Positions 58,453 through 64,000 of a stretch of 64,000 nt of DNA are shown in pieces (the first letter of the stretch is position 1; every line of letters starts with the position of its first letter). A program made the position numbers and the translations under genes. Where the stretch lies: NCBI RefSeq assembly GCF_009761675.1, contig NZ_QUZH01000023.1:248001-312000 (forward strand). The letters run 5' to 3'. The stretch is from Bhargavaea sp. CC-171006. Its GTDB lineage: Bacteria; Bacillota; Bacilli; Bacillales_A; Planococcaceae. The notes below the pieces were generated by a model that saw only the letters and a list, made by a program, of their open reading frames with translations, was not told the DNA's origin and searched no databases.

Positions 58453-59739
58453 ATGCAGAACGAACCGCTCGCCTACAGGATGAGGCCGAAAACGATCGAC
58501 GAGATCGCCGGCCAGCAGCATATCATCGGTGAAGGGACCGCTCTGTACCGGATGATCAAGAACGGTCACGTGCCATCGATGCTCCTGTATGGCCGCCCCG
58601 GCGTCGGCAAGACGTCCCTCGCGCATGCGATTGCGGGGACCAGCGGCCTGCCGTTCATCGCTCTGAACGCCACCGTGTCCGGCAAAAAAGATGTGGAACG
58701 GGTCGTTGACGAAGCCCGGGTTACCGGAAAGGTCATTCTCTTCCTCGACGAGATCCACCGTTTCAACAAGCTCCAGCAGGACGCCCTTCTCCCGCATGTG
58801 GAGAATGGATCGATCGTCCTGATCGGTGCCACTACCGAAAACCCGTTCCATGATGTGAACCCCGCAATCCGTTCAAGATGCGGCGAAATACTCCAGCTGA
58901 AAGGTCTGGAAACCGGGGATATCGAGGCGCTGATCCGCCGGGCGCTCTCGGACGGAGACCGAGGGCTCGGACGGATGGAGATCCGGATCACCGATGATCA
59001 GATCGTCCGTCTGGCTGAAGGCGCGGGCGGCGATGCCCGAAAGGCACTGACACTGCTTGAATCGGCAGTGCTGGCCTCTGATGAGGAAGACGGCACGACA
59101 ACTGTTGAAGATGCAGTGATCAAGAGCCTGATCGGGCGAACCGGTGTATTCGGGGACAAGAACGGTTCCCATTTCTATAATCTCCTGTCCGCCCTCCAAA
59201 AATCCGTGCGCGGCAGTGACACGGATGCGGCCGTCTTCTACTTGGCTCATCTGCTGGAATCGGGTGACCTGACGGCCGTGTGCAGAAGGCTCCTCGTCAT
59301 GGCCTATGAGGATATCGGTCTCGCCAATCCCCAGGTCGGCGCACATGTGCTGGCAGCGACACAGTCTGCTGAGCGCCTCGGCATGCCGGAGGCCCGGATT
59401 CCCCTAAGCGTTGCAGTCATCGAGATGTGCCTCTCCGAAAAATCCAACTCAGCATACCGGGCATTTGACGCGGCGGCCTCCAGGATCCATGCCGGAGACA
59501 CAGGGGAGATTCCCCAGCACCTCAAGGATGCGCACTACGCCGGCGCCGCGGCTCTCGGACATACCGGATACAAGTATCCCCACGACACCCCGCTCGGGGA
59601 ATTCGGCGGCTGGACCAGCCAGCAGTACCTCCCCGACAAAGTGGCTGATGAGCGGTTCTATGAACCTGTCATCGCCGGCAAGGAGAAAAAGATGGCCGGC
59701 ATCTATAAAAAGCTGAAACAATTTGTGAAGCAAACATAA
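58453..59739 (+). CDS. rarA: Replication-associated recombination protein RarA (MgsA)
   Basis: 428 aa AAA+ ATPase. Walker A is GRPGVGKTS, Walker [11 protein letters not shown], sensor 1 IGATTENPF, and the MgsA C-terminal tetramerisation domain has [10 protein letters not shown] and YKYPHDTP. It acts at stalled forks. ATG 58453 ([20 protein letters not shown]) matches the family start. Confidence 0.95.
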   Translation: MQNEPLAYRMRPKTIDEIAGQQHIIGEGTALYRMIKNGHVPSMLLYGRPGVGKTSLAHAIAGTSGLPFIALNATVSGKKDVERVVDEARVTGKVILFLDEIHRFNKLQQDALLPHVENGSIVLIGATTENPFHDVNPAIRSRCGEILQLKGLETGDIEALIRRALSDGDRGLGRMEIRITDDQIVRLAEGAGGDARKALTLLESAVLASDEEDGTTTVEDAVIKSLIGRTGVFGDKNGSHFYNLLSALQKSVRGSDTDAAVFYLAHLLESGDLTAVCRRLLVMAYEDIGLANPQVGAHVLAATQSAERLGMPEARIPLSVAVIEMCLSEKSNSAYRAFDAAASRIHAGDTGEIPQHLKDAHYAGAAALGHTGYKYPHDTPLGEFGGWTSQQYLPDKVADERFYEPVIAGKEKKMAGIYKKLKQFVKQT

Positions 59740-59770
59740 AGAAGCCGTCCGGCCGGAACGGCTTCTTTTA
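59739..59770 (+). terminator. Terminator after rarA
   Basis: AAGAAGCCGT pairs with ACGGCTTCTT around a 9-nt loop and is followed by TTTT. It begins at the last base of the stop codon. Confidence 0.88.
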
Positions 59771-60027
59771 ATTGGATGGCGGAGAGGGATTGGTACTATA
59801 TATGTAACAAAAGACAAATCGGACTCAGAAGTAATACCTTTGTATCCGATTTATCTATGTTTGGTATGTACACTGGCATAAATATTTTGCAAACGGAACT
59901 AAAGAAAATCAGGAGAAGCAAAAATTGTTTTTCTATCATAAGTAGAAATTATGAATACGGCCAAAAATCATACTACATATAACTTCTCGTTAATGTGAAG
60001 AACAAGTAACAACCTCACCAAGCTTTT

Positions 60028-60468
60028 TTAGTACGAATAAACACTTTCGCATGTATTAGCCTGTGGCTCATAATAACAATGTTGTTTAAATTGTCCTGAA
60101 AATGGTTGACCATACCATGTAGGTGGACACGGAGCATACGGATTAAAATACCAAAGAGAATACTTAGAAGGATGTTGTCCCCAATAATTTACTACTTGTC
60201 GTGCCAATCTTCTTTCTACCTCTCTTGCTGGACTATAAAATAAATTACCTTTTTGTACTGCTTCAAAGGAATAATTTCCACCTTGAACCTGAAAAATTAC
60301 ATCCTCTATGGTTCTTACATCCCTAAAATCCAAACAATCAGCTACTGCTCGATTTACAATGACATTCCCAACCATAAGCATCCCAAGTTGCCCTTCACCC
60401 TCAGCCTCTGCCCGCATCATTCGTGCAATTAAATCAATGTCCTTATCCCTATATTTCACTCTCGCCAC
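60028..60468 (-). CDS. cwlJ: Spore cortex-lytic / cell wall hydrolase CwlJ
   Basis: 146 aa Hydrolase_2 (SleB/CwlJ) family member of typical CwlJ length, with no signal peptide. It has RMMRAEAEGEGQLGMLMVGN, a second half with KYSLWYFNPYAPCPPTWYGQ, and the C-terminal HCYYEPQANTCESVY. CwlJ is a coat-located germination enzyme triggered by calcium-dipicolinate. The start is GTG 60468 with AGAGGTGAT upstream. The gene and flanks are clearly AT-richer than the surrounding core genome. gerQ, its usual partner gene, is not adjacent. Confidence 0.92.
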   Translation of the reverse strand: MARVKYRDKDIDLIARMMRAEAEGEGQLGMLMVGNVIVNRAVADCLDFRDVRTIEDVIFQVQGGNYSFEAVQKGNLFYSPAREVERRLARQVVNYWGQHPSKYSLWYFNPYAPCPPTWYGQPFSGQFKQHCYYEPQANTCESVYSY

Positions 60469-60489
60469 TTTACATCACCTCTATCAAGA

Positions 60490-60518
60490 ATTGTATTCAA
60501 AACAGCCTACAAAGATGT
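60490..60518 (-). promoter_or_regulatory. Candidate sigma-E promoter for cwlJ
   Basis: AATACAAT (60490-60497, minus strand) matches seven of eight sigma-E -10 positions. ACATCTT lies 14 bp upstream (60512-60518) and matches five of seven -35 positions. cwlJ is in the sigma-E regulon of B. subtilis. Confidence 0.6.
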
Positions 60519-60660
60519 CAAGCGGTTACATCAACTTCGCAATCCTCGTTTCAACTTCGGGGGCCATGTTGCAGTTTCACATTCCGTATTTCAACTCACC
60601 AGTCCTTGTTTCCGGTTAACATAAAAAAACTATTTATTGCTCTTCCCGAATAACAAATTG

Positions 60661-60690
60661 AAAAATCCGTTCCCGGATGGGAACGGATTT
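60661..60690 (-). terminator. Terminator for tcdA transcript (distal)
   Basis: The perfect 12-bp arms AAATCCGTTCCC and GGGAACGGATTT have a 4-nt loop and TTTTT on the minus strand. It lies about 290 bp past the tcdA stop. Confidence 0.75.
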
Positions 60691-60693
60691 CAG

Positions 60694-60739
60694 ACTGTAG
60701 ACAAAGTGAGTGTATGGCTCCTTTGTCTGCAGTTTTTTC
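60694..60739 (+). terminator. Plus-strand hairpin with T-run at the edge of a repeat-like block
   Basis: ACTGTAGACAAAG pairs with CTTTGTCTGCAGT (one mismatch) around a 14-nt loop and is followed by TTTTTT. No plus-strand gene reads into it. Confidence 0.65.
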
Positions 60740-60955
60740 TTTTCCTTGAAACCCTTCGGATTTCCGCTGCGGGCCCTCGCTTACCGCGGGCGTTGCCGGC
60801 GCCAATGCGCAGTTTGGCGTCTGCGCTCAAAAGCGAAAGCGTTGAGCAGCATTAGCTGCACTCCTGAAGCTGCGCTCTGCGGGGTCTTCGGCTAACGCTT
60901 TTCCCGCAGGTGTCTCGGGCCCTCCGCTTCAATCCGCCATAAAGCTTATTGAGGC
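60740..60955. repeat. Probable dispersed intergenic repeat in the tcdA 3' region
   Basis: About 215 bp of GC-rich non-coding DNA with many small self-complementary blocks (for example GGCGCC, AAGCGAAAGCGTT and CGCTTTTCCCGCAGG). It lies between the hairpin at 60694 and the tcdA stop, in otherwise AT-rich intergenic sequence. It resembles repeat-type elements seen in Bacillales intergenic regions. Only one copy is in this window, so repetition itself is inferred. Confidence 0.45.
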
Positions 60956-60980
60956 AATCGGAATGGGAAAGGATTTAATT

Positions 60981-61745
60981 TTATTCGCCTTTCACTCGCT
61001 TGATCTCAATGTCTTTTACGATGTCATTCAGTACCCAGGAAGCGCAGAATAATCCTGCGGTTGATGGGACGAATGCATTGGATGCAGGAGGCATTTTGGC
61101 CTTGCGGATCTTGGCATCCGGCTTCCCCACCACCTCGTTCACTTCTTCTTTCGAGATGATCGGGCTTTCGTCGGAGAAAACGACCGGGACGCCTTTGCGG
61201 ATACCTTCCTTGCGCAGGGTCGTCCGGATGACTTTGGCCAGGGGATCGGTGTGGGTCTTCGAGATGTCCGTGATCGTCAGCCGCGTCGGATCGGTTTTGC
61301 GTGCTACCCCCATGCAGGAGATGACTTTCACGCCGCGCTTCACACACTCTTTGATCAGGTGGATCTTATAGGCGATTGTGTCGGACGCATCGATCACATA
61401 GTCAGGATTCAGATCGAACAGCTGGTCCGCTGTTTCTTCTGTATAGAACATATTGAGTGTGATCACATCGCAGTCCGGATTGATGTCCGCAATCCGATCT
61501 TTCATAATATCGGCTTTTTTCTTCCCGATCGTAGACATGTAGGCGACAAGCTGCCGGTTGACATTCGTGATGTCGACTTCGTCCTTGTCTATCAGGATGA
61601 TGCGGCCGATTCCCGTCCGCGCGCAGGCTTCTGCCGCGAATGAGCCGACTCCTCCAACGCCGAGAATGGCGACAGTCGTCTGCCTGTAACGGTCCAGACC
61701 CTCTTTGCCGACTGAGAGTTCATTTCTGGAAAACTGGTGCAGCAT
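60981..61745 (-). CDS. tcdA: tRNA threonylcarbamoyladenosine dehydratase TcdA
   Basis: 254 aa E1-like enzyme that converts t6A to cyclic t6A. The ATP-binding loop is GVGGVGSFAAEACARTG, with DKDEVDITNVNRQ and the conserved cysteine in ISCMGVARKTDP. AAGGAAGG precedes the ATG. It is equivalent to yrvM beside aspS in B. subtilis, with the 6S RNA gene between them. Confidence 0.95.
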   Translation of the reverse strand: MLHQFSRNELSVGKEGLDRYRQTTVAILGVGGVGSFAAEACARTGIGRIILIDKDEVDITNVNRQLVAYMSTIGKKKADIMKDRIADINPDCDVITLNMFYTEETADQLFDLNPDYVIDASDTIAYKIHLIKECVKRGVKVISCMGVARKTDPTRLTITDISKTHTDPLAKVIRTTLRKEGIRKGVPVVFSDESPIISKEEVNEVVGKPDAKIRKAKMPPASNAFVPSTAGLFCASWVLNDIVKDIEIKRVKGE

Positions 61746-61770
61746 GGGAGTTCCTTCCTTTCACAATCGA

Positions 61771-61800
61771 AAATAAAAGCCTCCCGCTCATGCGGGAGGC
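61771..61800 (-). terminator. Terminator of the 6S RNA transcript
   Basis: GCCTCCCGC pairs with GCGGGAGGC around a 4-nt loop and is followed by TTTTATTTT on the minus strand, 18 bp past the predicted 3' end of the RNA. Confidence 0.88.
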
Positions 61801-61814
61801 GGTCAGTCAAAATG

Positions 61815-62003
61815 GGACAGATCCCGATCGTGCCGTCTTTGGGTAATCGTTTTGAACCCGCACAAGGCAGGTGGGTGTCCTCACCGCCACGTTTGACTTC
61901 CCCCTAGGGGGCATGCCAGCAATGCCGGTATTCGGACTCCCTTACGATTTAAATGTTCGGTCAAAACTGATAGACAAATAACGAACACATCAGGATCTGT
62001 ATT
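61815..62003 (-). ncRNA. ssrS: 6S RNA (SsrS / BsrA, 6S-1 type)
   Basis: A non-coding stretch of about 190 nt lies between aspS and tcdA, the position of bsrA in B. subtilis. The predicted 5' end CAGATCCTGATG resembles that of BsrA. It pairs with the 3' end ATCGGGATCTG (61818-61828) over 11 positions with one G-U pair, closing the long rod. Internal segments CCACCTGCCTTGTGCGGG and GTTCAAAACGATTACCC fit Firmicute 6S RNAs. It has its own promoter and terminator. 6S RNA sequesters sigma-A holoenzyme in stationary phase. Confidence 0.85.
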
Positions 62004-62010
62004 GGAATTA

Positions 62011-62039
62011 ATAGTAACATATCTTCATCTTCGAATCAA
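62011..62039 (-). promoter_or_regulatory. Sigma-A promoter of the 6S RNA gene
   Basis: TTGATT (62034-62039), 17 bp, TACTAT (62011-62016) on the minus strand, with a start near 62004, matching the predicted RNA 5' end. Confidence 0.7.
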
Positions 62040-62069
62040 CGCTGAACGAATGCGGCTTCTGCCTTATTT

Positions 62070-63830
62070 TTACTTCCGGAGCTTTATACCCAGTTCCTCG
62101 AGTTGCGCGTCGGATACTCCTGACGGCGCCTCCACCATGAGGTCGCTGGCGCTTGCTGTTTTAGGGAAAGCGATGACATCGCGCAGGCTGGATGCGCCAG
62201 AAAGGAGCATGGCTAGCCGGTCGAGCCCGAATGCGATTCCGCCGTGCGGCGGCGTGCCATAGTCAAAGGCATCCAGCAAAAATCCGAACTGGGCCTTTGC
62301 TTCTTCCTCGGAGAACCCGAGCGCGGTGAACATTTTTTCCTGGATATCACGCTCATAGATCCGGAGAGAGCCTCCGCCGAGTTCAAAGCCGTTCAGCACC
62401 ATATCGTAGGCCATTGCGCGGACTTTCTGAGGTTCCGTTCCGAGCTTTTCGATGTCTTCCCGGACAGGCATCGTGAACGGGTGGTGTGCGGCATAGAAGC
62501 GCCCGTCTCCTTCGTCGTACTCAAACAGCGGCCAGTCGGTCACCCACAAAAAGGCGTAGCGGGATTCGTCGATCAGGCCACGCTCCTTGCCGAGTTTCAG
62601 CCGGAGAGCGCCGAGTGCGTCTGCGACGACCTGCTTTTTGTCGGCAACGAAGAGCAGAAGGTCTCCCGACTCCGCTTCAAGTGCAGATTTCAGCTGTTCT
62701 GCCGTCTCGCCTTCAAAGAATTTGGCAATCGGGCCCTTTAATCCGTCATCCTCGACTTTCATCCAGGCAAGTCCCTTGGCACCGTATCGTCCCGCGAACT
62801 CGCCGAGAGCGTCAATGTCTTTACGGGAATAATCTCCGGCAGCACCTTTGACATTGATCGCCTTGACCTGTCCGCCGGAGGACACCGCACCTGCGAACAC
62901 CTTGAAAGCGGAGTCGGAAACCACTTCGGAAACATCCTGCAGTTCAAGTCCGAAACGCACGTCCGGCTTGTCGGAACCATAACGGGACATAGCTTCGTCA
63001 TAAGTCATGCGCTGGAACGGCACAGGTACATCTGCGCCTTTGACGTCCTTCAAGACTTTTTGGATCAGCGCTTCGTTCAGTTCGATGACGTCCTCCATTT
63101 CGACAAAGCTCATCTCCATGTCGATCTGGGTGAATTCCGGCTGCCGGTCAGCCCGCAGGTCTTCGTCACGGAAGCATCGGACAATCTGGTAATACTTGTC
63201 GAACCCTGACACCATGAGCAGCTGCTTGAAAAGTTGCGGAGACTGCGGAAGCGCATAAAACTCCCCATCGTGGACCCGGCTCGGAACGAGGTAGTCGCGG
63301 GCGCCTTCCGGAGTCGACTTTGTGAGGTAAGGGGTCTCGACTTCCATGAAGCCGTTGTCGTCCAGGAAATTCCGCACGGTCTTCATGATGTCGGAGCGCA
63401 TCTTGAACGTCCGGTACATTTCAGGGCGGCGCAGGTCCAGATAACGGTATTTGAGCCGCGTTTCCTCGCCTACATTAGCTGCATCATCAATGACGAACGG
63501 CGGATTCTTCGCTTCGTTGATGATGTCGATTTCTTCAGCCTGGACCTCGATCATACCGGTCTTGAGGTTCGGGTTCACCTGATTCTCCTGCCGGCCGATC
63601 ACAGTTCCCCGCACTTCAACGACGAATTCGTTGCGCAGGCGGTCGCCCGCCTGCATGGCCTCTCCCGAAAAGTCCGGATTAAATACGACCTGGACGATTC
63701 CCGTACGGTCGCGGAGATCGACGAAAATCAGACCACCAAGGTCCCGCCGCCGCTGCACCCATCCTTTCAGAACGACTTTTTGACCGATCTGTGTCTCGGT
63801 GACTTCACCGCAATAGTTGGTTCTCTTCAT
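62070..63830 (-). CDS. aspS: Aspartyl-tRNA synthetase
   Basis: 586 aa. An N-terminal OB anticodon-binding domain ([20 protein letters not shown]) precedes the class II core with [15 protein letters not shown] and [20 protein letters not shown] bacterial GAD insertion and motif 3 ([12 protein letters not shown]) are present. ATG 63830 ([16 protein letters not shown]) has GGAGGAAGAG upstream. It follows hisS by 21 bp in the hisS-aspS operon. Confidence 0.97.
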   Translation of the reverse strand: MKRTNYCGEVTETQIGQKVVLKGWVQRRRDLGGLIFVDLRDRTGIVQVVFNPDFSGEAMQAGDRLRNEFVVEVRGTVIGRQENQVNPNLKTGMIEVQAEEIDIINEAKNPPFVIDDAANVGEETRLKYRYLDLRRPEMYRTFKMRSDIMKTVRNFLDDNGFMEVETPYLTKSTPEGARDYLVPSRVHDGEFYALPQSPQLFKQLLMVSGFDKYYQIVRCFRDEDLRADRQPEFTQIDMEMSFVEMEDVIELNEALIQKVLKDVKGADVPVPFQRMTYDEAMSRYGSDKPDVRFGLELQDVSEVVSDSAFKVFAGAVSSGGQVKAINVKGAAGDYSRKDIDALGEFAGRYGAKGLAWMKVEDDGLKGPIAKFFEGETAEQLKSALEAESGDLLLFVADKKQVVADALGALRLKLGKERGLIDESRYAFLWVTDWPLFEYDEGDGRFYAAHHPFTMPVREDIEKLGTEPQKVRAMAYDMVLNGFELGGGSLRIYERDIQEKMFTALGFSEEEAKAQFGFLLDAFDYGTPPHGGIAFGLDRLAMLLSGASSLRDVIAFPKTASASDLMVEAPSGVSDAQLEELGIKLRK

Positions 63831-63851
63831 GTCTGCTCTTCCTTCCTCCAC

Positions 63852-64000
63852 TCAAGATCTGCTTTTCAGGGCTTCTGCCAGACGGGCAAATTCCACCGTC
63901 TCCTGTGTGCCGTCCGCCATATTTTTGACACCGGCAGCTCCATTTTTCAGTTCATCTTCACCGATGACGATGACATGTCCGGCTTTCTGCCGGTCTGCCG
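63852..64000 (-). CDS. hisS: Histidyl-tRNA synthetase (C-terminal fragment, cut by window edge)
   Basis: The last 49 codons read ADRQKAGHVIVIGEDELKNG ... VKNMADGTQETVEFARLAEA. This matches the anticodon-binding domain of HisRS (VIVIGEDEL, then VKNM). The remainder lies beyond the window. Its usual T-box leader would also lie outside. Confidence 0.9.
   Translation of the reverse strand, partial: ADRQKAGHVIVIGEDELKNGAAGVKNMADGTQETVEFARLAEALKSRS

Noticed and set aside
59776-59982. Plus-strand 68-codon frame starting MAERDWYYICNK, after the rarA terminator
   Set aside because: No ribosome binding site, no promoter, AT-rich low-information sequence and no recognisable family. At most it is a remnant.

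Overview
The window is a 64 kb block of core chromosome from an endospore-forming Bacillales bacterium. Gene order follows the Bacillus subtilis segment sigA-dnaG ... era ... phoH ... floA ... hrcA-grpE-dnaK-dnaJ ... lepA ... comE ... yqeH ... alaS ... mnmA ... aspS-hisS almost gene for gene. The G+C-rich composition, the single-chain glycyl-tRNA synthetase in place of GlyQ/GlyS, and the loss of several small B. subtilis genes point to a Planococcaceae-like lineage rather than Bacillus proper. The genus cannot be fixed from this sequence alone. Nearly every gene is on the minus strand. The plus-strand exceptions are glyS, rpsT, yqzM, sigK and rarA.

Layout. 1-6 kb: sigA (partial), dnaG, ppsR, ccpN, then the divergent T-box-controlled glyS. 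6-13 kb: recO, era, cdd, dgkA, ybeY, pgpH, phoH and the sporulation pair yqfD/yqfC. 13.7-17 kb: an unrecognised anchored protein, then floA and nfeD behind a sigma-W-type promoter, then rpsU. 17-26 kb: deoC, mtaB, rsmE, prmA and the CIRCE-controlled hrcA-grpE-dnaK-dnaJ chaperone operon. 26-33 kb: hemW, lepA, spoIIP, gpr, rpsT, an unknown gene and holA. 33-42 kb: yqzM and a tightly overlapping run comEC-comEB-comEA-yqeM-rsfS-yqeK-nadD-yhbY-aroE-yqeH-yqeG. 42-43 kb: an uninterrupted sigK with a sigma-E-like promoter. 43-49 kb: mtnN, yrrS, greA, udk, trmR, mltG, yrzB, ruvX, ireB. 49-58 kb: alaS with a T-box, recD2, yrrB, mnmA, cysteine desulfurase, cymR. 58-64 kb: rarA, an AT-rich stretch carrying cwlJ, a probable dispersed repeat, tcdA, a 6S RNA gene, aspS and the end of hisS.

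Functional grouping. Translation and RNA quality dominate: GlyRS, AlaRS, AspRS, HisRS, RsmE, PrmA, MtaB, TrmR, MnmA with its sulfur donor, TcdA, YbeY, Era, YqeH, RsfS, LepA, S20 and S21. DNA replication and repair are represented by DnaG, HolA, RecO, RecD2, RarA and RuvX. Sporulation genes (yqfC, yqfD, spoIIP, gpr, sigK, cwlJ) show that the lineage has a spore programme. comEA/EB/EC show DNA-uptake capacity.

No wholly new multi-gene system was found. The most interesting unexplained signals are regulatory. Two sporulation genes (yqfC, spoIIP) have a sigma-E-like -10 element inside the loop of a hairpin whose 3' arm carries or abuts the ribosome binding site. The ccpN and glyS promoters share -35 bases. 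The 3' end of sigK encodes a terminator for the opposite strand. The cwlJ region looks foreign in composition.
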